A stretch of 64,000 nt of DNA from Streptomyces sp. NRRL F-5135. Its GTDB lineage: Bacteria; Actinomycetota; Actinomycetes; Streptomycetales; Streptomycetaceae. The notes under the pieces are model-generated. The model had not been told where the DNA came from, ran no database searches, and saw only the letters and a program-made list of their open reading frames with translations. The stretch covers positions 186,001 to 250,000 of the forward strand of contig NZ_JOHR01000013.1 of NCBI RefSeq assembly GCF_000719775.1, written 5' to 3'. Below are positions 55,711-64,000 of the stretch, piece after piece; the first letter of the stretch is position 1, and each line of letters starts with the position of its first letter. A program made the position numbers and the translations under genes.

Positions 55711-55826
55711 GCCTTGATCGCACCGCCGTTGAGGAGCGGCGGGGGCCATGTGGCGATCGGGCGAGGGATCCGTAAGGCTGTTCCCCCGGTCCGAACGGAC
55801 CTGTGACGGAGGGGAGCGCGGACGTC

Positions 55827-58685
55827 ATGCCGCTCAACTGGAAAGCCCGGAGCGCCGGTGAACACCGGCCGGGGAAGAGAAACCGACGAAGACGTGTCAC
55901 GGCAGCGCGCGTCCCCGCGGCGCTGACCTGCGCGGCCCTCTCCGTGCTCACCGTCCTGTCGGCCCTGTCCGCCCCGTCGGTGGCGGGGGCGGCGCCGGCC
56001 GGAGCCGCTCCCGGTCGCACCGCCGAGCGGCCGGGCGCCACGCCGGACCGCCTCACCGACCGCCTCACCGACCGGGGAACAGTCGCCCGCCTCGCCACCG
56101 GTGAGCGACTGGAGCTGACGGGAAGGGACGCGGCGGGCACGAGCGGCGCGCCGTCGCGGGCGCGCCACCTCCGTATCGACCCCGCGCCGAACCGCGCCGC
56201 GCCCGGGCGCTACGCGTACACCGTGGCGGACGGCGAGCTGAGCGTACGGCCGGTGGCCCGTCGTACGGCCGTGGCGCCCACCCGCATGCCCCTCCCCGGC
56301 AGGGAAGCACGCGCGACGGCGGCACGCACCGCCGACGCCGGCACGTACCCCGTCACGCTGACGATCACGCACGCCGACGTCACGACCAAGACGTTCACGC
56401 TCTGGGACCGGGCGACCTGGACCCCGTACCCCGTGAACAGTGACGCGAGCGGTCCCGCCTCGACCGTCGAGCTGCCTCCCGGCGACTACTTCGCCGTGGC
56501 CCTGCACAGCGATCCGGGGCAGCCGAGCTACCTCCTGGCCCGTACGTTCCAGGTCACCGACGCCGGGCTCACGGTGGCCTTCGACCAGCGGGCGGCCAAG
56601 GAGACGGCCGTCACCGTGTCGGACGACGCCACGGCCGTCCGGCGCGGCTCGGCGGTGTGGATCTCCGTACCGGGCGGGGACCTGGCCGGGTTCGCCGGAC
56701 AGGGCGCCGACAAGGTCTACGCGACGCCGTTCTCCGTGCCCGGGGCCGCGCTGCGCGTGCACGACGTCCTGGTCAAGAAGGGCACGTCGGCGTCCGTGCC
56801 GAGTCCGTACCGCTACGACCTGACGCACGCCTTCACGGACACGGTCCCCGCCGCGCCGGTCGCGCGGGTGCGCACCGCGCAGCTCGCGAAGACGGTCACA
56901 ACCGTACGGGCGCCCAAGGCGGGGGTCGGCGCGGCGCTGCTCTCCGTACCGGAGACGGGGCAGTGGACGGGGGTCTACCTGGACGCGCCGGTGCGCGCCG
57001 GCGGTACGGTCACCGAGTACGTCACGCCGGGCGTCACCTACGGGCGGATGCTCCAGTACGGCACGTACGAACACGCGCTGACGCTGCCGGACCGGACCCT
57101 GCCCACGCCGTCGGCCGCCGCCTCTCCCGGGGCGGCGAACGCGGCCGCGGCGAACGCCTCGGCGCGCGAGACCTTCGGCGCGGCACCGTTCCAGCCCGGC
57201 CCGGACCAGAGCGGCGGATCGACGCGGCAGGGCGGCAAGCTGTCCCTGTACGAGCCGGGGACGTTCACCGACGCCGCCGGCAACGCGGGCGGCGACGAGC
57301 GCTCCCGGGCGTCGTACCGGCTCAGCCACCAGGGGAACACGATCGTCCGGGCGGACGGGCTGAAGCCCGCCCAGGGGGTGTCGGCCTCCGTGCCGGCGGG
57401 CTCCCGGACCTACGAACTCGAGCACACCGTCACCCGCAAGGTGCCCTACGCGCGGCTGTCCACCCTGGTGCGCAGCGAATGGAGCTTCGCCTCGCAGGAC
57501 ACGAGCGCCCGCGTGCCGCTGCCGCTGATCGGCGTCGGGATGACGGTGTCGGGACTCGACGCGCGCAACACGGCGGGGACGGATCCCGTGACGGTCACGG
57601 CGCGGGCGGTCACGCGCGCCTCGCAGGCCGGGGAGACGGTGACGGGGATCGCGTACTCGACGGACGACGGCGGCCGGTGGACGGACCTGCCGTTGACCCG
57701 CACGCCGTTGACCGACTCCTCGACGCGTCCGGGAACGGGGGCCCCGGGGGCGGGCCCCGGGGCCGGTGCGAGTGCCGGGGCCTCCCGCATGTCCGTCGCC
57801 GGTCCAGGGGCCGGGGCCGGGACCGCGTCCAGGGCCGGGACCGCGTCCGCGCGCCTGCCGGTTCCGACGACCGCGTCCTTCGTCTCACTGCGCGTCACGG
57901 CCGTCAACGACGAGGGCGGGAGCGTACGGCGTACGGTCCTGCGCGCCTTCGCCGGGCCGGCGACGCAGGGGGACGAGACGGTCGGCGGGACCCGGATCTC
58001 CGGTGTGACGGTCAACGGGGGCAAGCCCGTCGTGTTCACGGCGACCGGCGAGCGGGAGTTCACGGCCCGCTTCACCGCCACGGACCCGGCCGGGGTCGCG
58101 GACGGCGACCTGTACCTGTACCACGGTCCACCGGACACGCCCGACGGTGTCCTCCTCGCCACGCGCCCGGCCACCTGCACCCCGGTGACCGCCACCACCT
58201 CCACCTGCGAGGCGGCCTTCGCGTACGTCGATCCCCGGCTCACCCTCGGCAGGAACGCGCTCGCGGGCGCCTGGAAGGCCGCCGTCTGGGCCCGGTCGAA
58301 CGACGGGAGCGGCCTGGCCGACCTGCGCGCGGCGAGCACCGTCCAGCTCCAGCGCCACTCCCGGCTCACCGTGAACGCCGCGCCCGAGCCCGTGCGCAAG
58401 GGCGGCACGCTCACCGTCACCGGCGGACTGAGCCGGGCGGACTGGGAGGGCGCCGCCGCCCCCGACGGCGCTTACCAGGGCTACGCGGGCCAACCCGTCA
58501 AGCTCCAGTTCCGCGCGGCGACGGCGACGGCGTACGCCACGGTCAAGACGGTCGAGACGGGCGGCACCGGCGAGCTGAGGACCACGGTCAAGGCGACGGC
58601 GGACGGCTACTGGCGCCTCGTCTTCGCGGGTACGCCGACGACTCCGGCGGTCACAACGGCGGGCGACTTCGTCGATGTGACATAA
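55827..58685 (+). CDS. Large secreted protein of unknown function
   Basis: A 952-residue exported protein. Signal peptide: [20 protein letters not shown]. The N-terminal third includes [20 protein letters not shown] and [20 protein letters not shown], which look like beta domains found beside the catalytic domain of some Streptomyces subtilisin-like proteases, but no Asp/His/Ser catalytic motifs are present. The C-terminal part ([40 protein letters not shown]) resembles Ig-like surface repeats. A low-complexity Gly/Ala linker lies near residue 645. ATG at 55827 follows GGAGGGGAG; a GTG at 55803 is possible. Confidence 0.68.
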   Translation: MPLNWKARSAGEHRPGKRNRRRRVTAARVPAALTCAALSVLTVLSALSAPSVAGAAPAGAAPGRTAERPGATPDRLTDRLTDRGTVARLATGERLELTGRDAAGTSGAPSRARHLRIDPAPNRAAPGRYAYTVADGELSVRPVARRTAVAPTRMPLPGREARATAARTADAGTYPVTLTITHADVTTKTFTLWDRATWTPYPVNSDASGPASTVELPPGDYFAVALHSDPGQPSYLLARTFQVTDAGLTVAFDQRAAKETAVTVSDDATAVRRGSAVWISVPGGDLAGFAGQGADKVYATPFSVPGAALRVHDVLVKKGTSASVPSPYRYDLTHAFTDTVPAAPVARVRTAQLAKTVTTVRAPKAGVGAALLSVPETGQWTGVYLDAPVRAGGTVTEYVTPGVTYGRMLQYGTYEHALTLPDRTLPTPSAAASPGAANAAAANASARETFGAAPFQPGPDQSGGSTRQGGKLSLYEPGTFTDAAGNAGGDERSRASYRLSHQGNTIVRADGLKPAQGVSASVPAGSRTYELEHTVTRKVPYARLSTLVRSEWSFASQDTSARVPLPLIGVGMTVSGLDARNTAGTDPVTVTARAVTRASQAGETVTGIAYSTDDGGRWTDLPLTRTPLTDSSTRPGTGAPGAGPGAGASAGASRMSVAGPGAGAGTASRAGTASARLPVPTTASFVSLRVTAVNDEGGSVRRTVLRAFAGPATQGDETVGGTRISGVTVNGGKPVVFTATGEREFTARFTATDPAGVADGDLYLYHGPPDTPDGVLLATRPATCTPVTATTSTCEAAFAYVDPRLTLGRNALAGAWKAAVWARSNDGSGLADLRAASTVQLQRHSRLTVNAAPEPVRKGGTLTVTGGLSRADWEGAAAPDGAYQGYAGQPVKLQFRAATATAYATVKTVETGGTGELRTTVKATADGYWRLVFAGTPTTPAVTTAGDFVDVT

Positions 58686-58687
58686 CG

Positions 58688-59359
58688 TCAGAAAACTGTG
58701 GGCGGCGGCGCTTTCCCAGTTTCCGGTGCGGAGTCCGCCGGGCCCGTGGAGCCCGGCGGACCGAGCAGTTCCAGGGCCTCCTCCCACCGGAACCGGTCGC
58801 CGCCACAGCCCTCCTCGGGCCGGTCGGGCCCGTGCCCGCCGATCAGGACGCCCATCGCGCTCAGCCGGTCGATGCTCCGCCGGTACGCGGGATGGGCGGC
58901 CTGGGCCGCGTTCAGGCACGGCAGCACCGCGATGGGCACCCCCATCCCGTACGCCTCGCACAGCACACCCAGGGCAAGGGTGTCGGAGATCCCCGCCGCC
59001 CACTTGTTGACGGTGTTGAACGTGGCCGGGGCGACGGCGATCGCGTCCGGATCCGGCAACGGCCGCGGCTCCCCGGGCAGCCGCCACTCGGACCGGACCG
59101 GATACCCGGTCCGCTCCTCGACCGCCTCCCGGTCGATGAAACCGAGCGCGAGCGGAGTCGCCACGACCCCGACCTCCCACCCGCGCTCCCGCGCGGCCCC
59201 GATCAACTCCTCCACGCCCCCGGCGATCCCGGACGCGCAGACGACGACATAGAGGAAGGGGGCACGAGGAGCGGCCGGGGAGGCGTCGGGCTCCACGGTC
59301 GTACGGGCGGTGGCGGACTCGTCGGTCACGCGGGCGGCTCCGGGGTGTGAGTCGGACAT
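58688..59359 (-). CDS. Flavoprotein (phosphopantothenoylcysteine decarboxylase-like fold)
   Basis: A 223-residue protein with the homo-oligomeric flavin-containing Cys decarboxylase fold: LYVVVCASGIAGGVEELIGA, ARERGWEVGVVATPLALGFI, DAIAVAPATFNTVNKWAAGI (the conserved N and APAT loop), and VPIAVLPCLNAAQAAHPAYR. It is shorter than CoaBC and lacks the CoaB half. Relatives catalyse oxidative decarboxylation in coenzyme A or peptide pathways; the substrate here is unknown. Start could be ATG 59359 or GTG 59329. It lies 2 nt from the stop of the convergent secreted protein, so there is no room for a terminator. Confidence 0.83.
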   Translation of the reverse strand: MSDSHPGAARVTDESATARTTVEPDASPAAPRAPFLYVVVCASGIAGGVEELIGAARERGWEVGVVATPLALGFIDREAVEERTGYPVRSEWRLPGEPRPLPDPDAIAVAPATFNTVNKWAAGISDTLALGVLCEAYGMGVPIAVLPCLNAAQAAHPAYRRSIDRLSAMGVLIGGHGPDRPEEGCGGDRFRWEEALELLGPPGSTGPADSAPETGKAPPPTVF

Positions 59360-59772
59360 GGGCCGGAACGGACGGGCCGGCAGGGCGGAATCGTACGACG
59401 CCCGTGCGCGAGGGCCGTGCGCGAGGGCCGTGAGCCGCCCCGGGGCACGGGGCTGAGTGACCACGAGGCGAGCGACCACGGGTCCGGGAGTCCACGGGTC
59501 CGCGAGTCCGCGAGTCCGCGAAGATCCTCGTTCGCGAGTGTCGAATCCTTTACTTGAGGGTCACGTGGTCCACTAGTCTTTCACTCGTCACAACACCGGC
59601 CTGTCGAACGGTAGTTGGCCGTCCCTTGCCGTCCGCGTGTTCGTGACCCCCCGTCCCCCTTTTTTGCTTTGTGTCGAAGCAGATCACCAGAGCAGATCAC
59701 AGGTCTCAGATACCGCACAGCGGCACCCGTGTGTCCCCTGTGCCGGGAATCGACGCTGGAGGCAAGCTGCGC
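59360..59772. other. Divergent intergenic region
   Basis: No gene is supported. A/T-richer sequence near 59540-59590 probably carries promoter elements for the AbfB-domain gene. The run CCCCTTTTTT near 59660 is notable but has no partner stem. Confidence 0.4.
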
Positions 59773-60891
59773 ATGCCGGATTCGAGCGGTGCCGACCCCA
59801 CTCGGCGCTCACAGAAAGGCCCCGCCGGCGGGGTGTCGAGGCGTATCGCGGTGCCGCTGAGGTGGCCCCGGCCGGACATCGCTCCGTTACGGCATCCGCG
59901 GGTGCGCAGCGGCCCGAAGGACTCCGACCTGCGGCTGTTCGAGGGGACCGGGGCGGCTCGGGGAGCGGCGGGTACGGCGAGCGGCGGGTACGGGGCCGGG
60001 AGCGAGGGTGCCGGTGAGGGCCGGCGGTGGAGGGCTCTGCCGCAGGGCCGGCTCGTGGTGAACACCCTGCTCGTCGGTGTGGTCGCGGTCGCCTGCGGGG
60101 TCGGGCTCGTGATGCTCGCCGGACCGTCGGAGCGGCGCGTCGAACGGGCCGCCTCGCCCGGCACGGACCTCGGCACGGCACCCCAGCTGCCCGGCTTCGC
60201 CGCCGGCACGGCGGACGACATACCGGGCGATGTCACCGAGCAGCCCCGGACACCGCCGACCGACGCGAGCGAATCCGCCTCCGCCTCCGGCCGCTCCACC
60301 GACAAGCCGCCCGCCGCGTCGTCGACATCGGGGTCCCCGTCCGACAAGCCCGCCGGGCAGGGCGACGGCGGCACGGGAAAGAACCCGGGAGAGGGCCCGG
60401 GACGCGACAACGGCGAGAACACCGGCGGGGACACGGGCCACGGCGCGGGCGCGGCACCGCACCACCCCGGCGCCCCGGCGGCCCCCGCCACCCGCGAACG
60501 CGCCATGCAGGCCGTCAACTACCCCGACCGCTACTGGCACGTCCGCAACGGCGTCGGCCTCCTCGAACAGGTCGACCGCCGCTCGGCGCTCATCACCGTC
60601 ACCGACGGCCTGGCGGGATCCGGCTGCTACTCCTTCTCCCTCGGCGACGGCCGGTACCTGCGCCACCGCGACTTCCGGCTCCGCGCCGACACCGACGACG
60701 GCAGTTCGCTCTTCAAGAAGGACGCGACCTTCTGTTCCAAGCCCGGTGTGTACGACGGCAGTGTGATGTTCGAGTCGTACAACTACCCCGGCCGTTTCAT
60801 CCGCCACCGCGACTTCCGGCTGCGGCTCGAACGGTATGAGCACAACGGCCTCTATCTGACGGACGCGTCCTTCCGGATGCTCAAGGGATAA
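59773..60891 (+). CDS. Membrane-anchored AbfB (CBM42)-domain protein
   Basis: A 372-residue protein. It begins with about 90 polar cytoplasmic residues, then one membrane helix (VVNTLLVGVVAVACGVGLVM near residue 95), a disordered Pro/Thr/Gly-rich stretch to about residue 235, and a C-terminal AbfB arabinose-binding domain (YPDRYWHVRNGVGLLEQVDR, YLRHRDFRLRADTDDGSSLF, YPGRFIRHRDFRLRLERYEH). This is type II topology with the sugar-binding module outside. No catalytic domain is present. ATG at 59773 follows GGAGG. It is 9 nt upstream of the FG-GAP gene and probably co-transcribed with it. Confidence 0.85.
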   Translation: MPDSSGADPTRRSQKGPAGGVSRRIAVPLRWPRPDIAPLRHPRVRSGPKDSDLRLFEGTGAARGAAGTASGGYGAGSEGAGEGRRWRALPQGRLVVNTLLVGVVAVACGVGLVMLAGPSERRVERAASPGTDLGTAPQLPGFAAGTADDIPGDVTEQPRTPPTDASESASASGRSTDKPPAASSTSGSPSDKPAGQGDGGTGKNPGEGPGRDNGENTGGDTGHGAGAAPHHPGAPAAPATRERAMQAVNYPDRYWHVRNGVGLLEQVDRRSALITVTDGLAGSGCYSFSLGDGRYLRHRDFRLRADTDDGSSLFKKDATFCSKPGVYDGSVMFESYNYPGRFIRHRDFRLRLERYEHNGLYLTDASFRMLKG

Positions 60892-60900
60892 GGAGTCCCC

Positions 60901-62427
60901 GTGCGCAGAACGTTCGCCGTGGTGGCCGCGCTCGGCGCGGTGTGCGCGGCGCCGGTGCCCGCCGCCGCGTCGCCCACCCCGGCCGCACCACCCGCCACGG
61001 CCTCGGCCCCCGCCGTGGCCGCCCCACCCGCCATGGCCGCGGCCCCGTACCGCGGCGCCAACACGCCCGCCGTACAGGACGACTTCAACGGCGACGGCCA
61101 CCGCGACCTCGCCATCGGCGCACCGGACGCGGCCAACGGAAAGGTGGAGGGGGCGGGCGCGGTCGTCGTGCTGTACGGGTCGGCCTCCGGAGTGAGCGCC
61201 GGGCGGCGCGTCGTCCTCACCCAGGCGACCGCCGGAATCCCCGGTGAGCCGGAGCGGAACGACCGCTTCGGCGGGTCCACGGCCACCGCCGACCTCGACC
61301 GGGACGGCTACGCGGACCTGCTGGTCGGCGTCCGGGACGAGACTGTCGGCAGCCTGCGCGGCCGGGGCGCGGTCACCGTCGTCTGGGGCGGACCGAAGGG
61401 GCTCACCGGCGGCGCGGGCATCAGCCCGCCGTCCGGTCACGGGGAGGGCCACGCCCCGGGCTGCCGTTTCGGTATGTCGCTGGCGGCCGGTGACATGACG
61501 GGCGACGGCGCGCCCGAGGTGGGCATCGCGTCGAACTGCGGCGGAGCCGACTACACCGGTCCGTTCACCCGGGCCGGACGTCCCGCCGCCGTCCGGCGGG
61601 TGCCGCAGCTCGGCACCACCCGCGGAGTGGTCATGGGCGACGTGAACGGTGACGGGAGGGCCGAACGCTTCTGGCTGCCCGGCCCGACCAGCGGCGACGT
61701 CCGGGGGCCCGTACGGTTCGACACCGGCGCGCAGAGCCTGGTGCCGTTGGATCTCGCGGACGGGTACACGGGCCGGATCGGGGACGTCGACGGTGACGGC
61801 TACGGCGACCTCGTGACCGGGATCCCCGACGACGAGTACCTCAGCGGCGAGAAGGGCGCGGCCCACCGCGGCGGGGAGATCCAGGTGCTGTACGGCAGCG
61901 CGCAGGGCATCCCGGCGACCCAGCGCCCGAAGGTGTTCCACCAGGACTCGTCGGGCGTGCCGGGCGGCGGCGAGAACGGTGACCAGTTCGGCTTCTCGCT
62001 GAGCGTGGGTGACGTCAACGGCGACGGGTACGCCGATGTGCTGACCGGCGCGCCGGCCGAGGCGATCGGCGACCGCTCCGCGGCCGGCGCCGCCACCCTG
62101 CTGCGCGGCTCGGCGGCCGGCCTCACCGGCGCCGGGTCCGTGGCGTACAACCAGGACACGGTCGGCGTTCCCGGTGCGGCCGAGGCGCTGGACTCCTTCG
62201 GTGAGTCCGTCCACCTCACGGATCTCAACAAGGACGGCAAGGCCGAGACCGTCGTCGGGGTGCCCGGCGAGAACACCGACGGCTGCGTGTGGATCGCGCG
62301 CGGCGCGGCCGGCGGGCCGGTGGCCGAGGGGTCCGTCAACATCTGCGGCAAGAGCGCCGGGGTGAGCGTGTCGGGGATACAAGCGAGGTTCGGAGCGGAC
62401 GTGGGCGGGGCCCGTACGACCTTCTGA
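60901..62427 (+). CDS. Secreted FG-GAP/integrin-like beta-propeller protein
   Basis: A 508-residue exported protein with signal peptide FAVVAALGAVCAAPVPAAAS. Six or seven FG-GAP blades are visible through calcium-binding loops: DFNGDGHRDLAIGAP, DLDRDGYADLLVG, DVNGDGRAER, DVDGDGYGDLVTG, DVNGDGYADVLTG, DLNKDGKAETVVG. The order and spacing resemble the integrin alpha N-terminal propeller. The start is GTG at 60901 with AAGGAG 8 nt before. Relation to the FG-GAP lipoprotein at 8306 is only at the fold level. Probably a carbohydrate- or protein-binding surface factor. Confidence 0.9.
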   Translation: MRRTFAVVAALGAVCAAPVPAAASPTPAAPPATASAPAVAAPPAMAAAPYRGANTPAVQDDFNGDGHRDLAIGAPDAANGKVEGAGAVVVLYGSASGVSAGRRVVLTQATAGIPGEPERNDRFGGSTATADLDRDGYADLLVGVRDETVGSLRGRGAVTVVWGGPKGLTGGAGISPPSGHGEGHAPGCRFGMSLAAGDMTGDGAPEVGIASNCGGADYTGPFTRAGRPAAVRRVPQLGTTRGVVMGDVNGDGRAERFWLPGPTSGDVRGPVRFDTGAQSLVPLDLADGYTGRIGDVDGDGYGDLVTGIPDDEYLSGEKGAAHRGGEIQVLYGSAQGIPATQRPKVFHQDSSGVPGGGENGDQFGFSLSVGDVNGDGYADVLTGAPAEAIGDRSAAGAATLLRGSAAGLTGAGSVAYNQDTVGVPGAAEALDSFGESVHLTDLNKDGKAETVVGVPGENTDGCVWIARGAAGGPVAEGSVNICGKSAGVSVSGIQARFGADVGGARTTF

Positions 62428-62732
62428 CGGCGGGCCTCGGGCGCGTGTGGGCCACCGACAAGATCCAGCCGTTTTCGGCCCCCGGCCCATGGCCCCGAAG
62501 CGGGCCGCGGCCGTCGCGCGGCGCGTCACCGCCCGTCCGCCGGCCGGCACCGCCCACCCGAACGCCACCGGCCTGACCGCGCCTGCGGCGGGCCGAGTGG
62601 TGGACGCACGGCGAGCCCGACGCCGCGCCCCGACGTCGCCTTCCGCCACCCGGACCGTGCTTATGCCGGTCTCCGTGAAAACTATTCGGCCGGTCCGCTG
62701 TCATAGGACCCCCGCGAGGGGTCATAATAGAG

Positions 62733-62899
62733 ACGTAGCCCTTCGTGCATCCCCCGTCGCGAAGGGCTACACCTATGCGCCGACCACGTCGGCACCGCGC
62801 CGGAACCCCCCTTACCCGGCGCGCGCACCGCGCACCGCGCACGACGACGATCCACACGGGCAGGGAACTCCCCTCGTGGTTCCCTGCCCGTGTTTTTTC
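62733..62899 (+). ncRNA. Candidate 6C RNA
   Basis: No coding frame fits this interval. Hairpin A: GTAGCCCTTCG (62735-62745) with CGAAGGGCTAC (62760-62770), loop containing CCCCC. A small hairpin GCCGAC/GTCGGC follows (62779-62793). Hairpin B: CGCGCCGG (62796-62803) with CCGGCGCG (62816-62823), loop AACCCCCCTTAC with six C. A strong terminator ends it. Two C-rich-loop hairpins and a terminator are the signature of the actinobacterial 6C RNA. A possible -10 (TAATAG) sits just upstream near 62725. Hairpin A has five rather than six loop C. Confidence 0.6.
62854..62899 (+). terminator. Strong Rho-independent terminator
   Basis: ACACGGGCAGGGAAC (62854-62868) pairs over 15 bp with GTTCCCTGCCCGTGT (62879-62893), followed by TTTTT. 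It ends the candidate 6C RNA. Confidence 0.95.
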
Positions 62900-63131
62900 G
62901 AGTTAACAGTGACGTAGAGTGTTTACGCAAGTCCGTTCCAGGGTGTGGTACGGGAAACTCCGTATACGTCTGGTAAAGAACGGTCCCGCCGACCGATTCG
63001 GTTACAGTACGGGCCCGTTGACCGAAATCGAACGTCACACAGCGCCCCATGAGCGAGCGGCGGCGGATGGAACCATGTGACGTATGTGACGTGTGAGCGT
63101 GGGGGCCCGGATGGACAACGGCGAGGAACAC

Positions 63132-63608
63132 ATGCCGGAGCTGACAACGTTGCGGCAGAAGGTCGAGTACATGGTCGAGAAGACCTTCCCGGGCCAGAAG
63201 ATCTCCGGACGCGTCTTCGCCGACCTCGTCAAGGAACGGGGCGGGTCGCTCTCGCACAGCTATTTCTCCAACATCCTCGCCGGCAAGGTCACGCACCCGT
63301 CGGAGGACATCCTGCGCGCGCTCGGGCTGGGCTTCGGTGTCGACTGGCGCTTCTTCAAGGAGGAGTCCGAGGTCGTCGACGAGGTGGTGGCCGGGCTCCA
63401 GTTCCTCGCGAAGCGGCGTACGGGGGAGATCAGCGGGGTGGCCGGGCGCGGCCTCGACGACGACGGCCTGCCCCCTGAACTGCTCGAATTCGCGCTCTCA
63501 CTGCTGGCCGACAGCAAGGAGGGCACCAACGGCGGGACCGGCCCGACCACGGGTCACGGCACGGAGGGCGGCGGGGGCCGGGCGCCGGACGGGGAACCGG
63601 GGCCGTAG
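63132..63608 (+). CDS. XRE-like regulator of an ImmA/IrrE module
   Basis: A 158-residue regulator of the Streptomyces type that precedes ImmA/IrrE genes. It begins LTTLRQKVEYMVEKTFPGQK, has the HTH-like segment VFADLVKERGGSLSHSYFSN, ILAGKVTHPSEDILRALGLG and FGVDWRFF, then a helical extension and a disordered Gly-rich tail. ATG at 63132 has GAGGA five bases upstream; ATG 63111 or GTG 63093 are alternatives. It is followed by the ImmA/IrrE-like gene after 94 nt. The pair resembles the module at 45189-46390, where the gene order is the same. Confidence 0.75.
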   Translation: MPELTTLRQKVEYMVEKTFPGQKISGRVFADLVKERGGSLSHSYFSNILAGKVTHPSEDILRALGLGFGVDWRFFKEESEVVDEVVAGLQFLAKRRTGEISGVAGRGLDDDGLPPELLEFALSLLADSKEGTNGGTGPTTGHGTEGGGGRAPDGEPGP

Positions 63609-63702
63609 CGCACGCGTGTTCACGGCCACTGGCTAGAATCTCCTGGCCGCACGTCATGTACACGCGATGACGATCGAACGATCAGAGGTCTCAGAGGTCT
63701 CC

Positions 63703-64000
63703 ATGTCCATGCGCGAGCTGCGAAAAGAATGCGAAGCCGGGCTGGCCGACCTACCCATACCCGCTCCGTTCAGCATCCCGGCTCTGGTGGCGAACATGGA
63801 AGCGGCCCGTGGCCGCACGATTTCGCTGCACGAACTCCCCGACCGGCTGGCCCGAGTCAACGCCGCCTGCGGACTGCGCCTGAAGGCCGGTGACACCAGC
63901 TTCGTGCTCTACCGGCGCCGCCCGACCGCGTACCAGACGCAGCACGTCATCCTGCACGAGTTGTGCCACGAGTGGTTCGACCACGGCACGACCCTGGACG
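63703..64000 (+). CDS. ImmA/IrrE-family protein, cut by window end
   Basis: The first 99 codons of a toxin-like or protease-like protein, running off the window edge. It begins SMRELRKECEAGLADLPIPA, typical of the ImmA/IrrE-like proteins called toxin components in Streptomyces, and contains QHVILHELCHEWFDHG with the HExxH metal motif at the end of the visible part. ATG at 63703 follows AGAGG. It pairs with the XRE-like gene upstream. The rest of the protein and any downstream membrane gene are outside the window. Confidence 0.8.
   Translation, partial: MSMRELRKECEAGLADLPIPAPFSIPALVANMEAARGRTISLHELPDRLARVNAACGLRLKAGDTSFVLYRRRPTAYQTQHVILHELCHEWFDHGTTLD

Noticed and set aside
59887..62649. 920-codon open frame opposite the AbfB and FG-GAP genes
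   Set aside because: It spans two well-supported genes on the other strand and encodes low-complexity sequence.

Overview
The window is chromosomal DNA of a Streptomyces or very close relative. The evidence is the very high GC content, strong G/C bias at third codon positions with long spurious frames opposite real genes, frequent GTG starts, the dnaK-grpE-dnaJ-hspR operon with HspR-type inverted repeats, DUF397/DUF5753 regulator pairs, XRE-ImmA/IrrE modules, and a large set of secreted hydrolases, two of them carrying the rare TTA codon.

Layout. 0-12.5 kb is core-like: a LuxR-type regulator, the heat-shock operon (minus strand), a membrane Fe-S oxidoreductase, an FG-GAP lipoprotein, a Yip1-type membrane protein, a phosphoribosyltransferase coupled to dCTP deaminase, and a tRNA-Gly(CCC). 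The dnaK gene lacks about 74 internal codons and is out of frame after the gap. 12.5-19.5 kb looks like an old island between the tRNA-Gly and a degenerate copy of its 3' end plus terminator. It holds a TipA-like MerR regulator, a broken XRE regulator with its DUF397 partner, an HTTM/DUF5819 membrane pair and a repeat-rich DUF3494 secreted protein. 20-33.6 kb is accessory: a PIG-L deacetylase, a GbsR/MarR-type regulator divergent from a DUF4097 gene, AraC and TetR regulators, an O-methyltransferase, an SDR, several pseudogenes, two unrecognised proteins, a DUF1838 protein and a LAxTG surface protein.

34.1-38.3 kb is the most striking locus. Two WXG100-type small proteins are translationally coupled to a 601-residue protein ending in an RNase A-like toxin domain. 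A candidate immunity gene follows, then an orphan half of the same toxin fold, then a CdiI-like immunity gene. I read this as a type VII (ESX)-exported polymorphic toxin locus with a second, partial toxin/immunity cassette.

38.4-64 kb holds an aldo/keto reductase, an alpha/beta hydrolase, a Tat-exported GH11 xylanase, a CASTOR/POLLUX-like channel and an XRE-ImmA/IrrE-DUF6545 module. It then holds many exported proteins: a repeat-rich surface protein, GH10 xylanase with CBM2, Rpf-like muralytic enzyme, membrane-anchored S1 protease, PL5 alginate lyase, a 952-residue secreted protein, an AbfB-domain protein and an FG-GAP protein. The window ends with a candidate 6C RNA and a second XRE-ImmA/IrrE pair, cut by the edge. 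Both xylanase genes carry CGAAANTTTCG-like palindromes upstream. Short tandem repeats (7-18 bp units) sit at or near many gene ends.

All product names are by recognition of motifs and remembered family sequences. No database search was possible.
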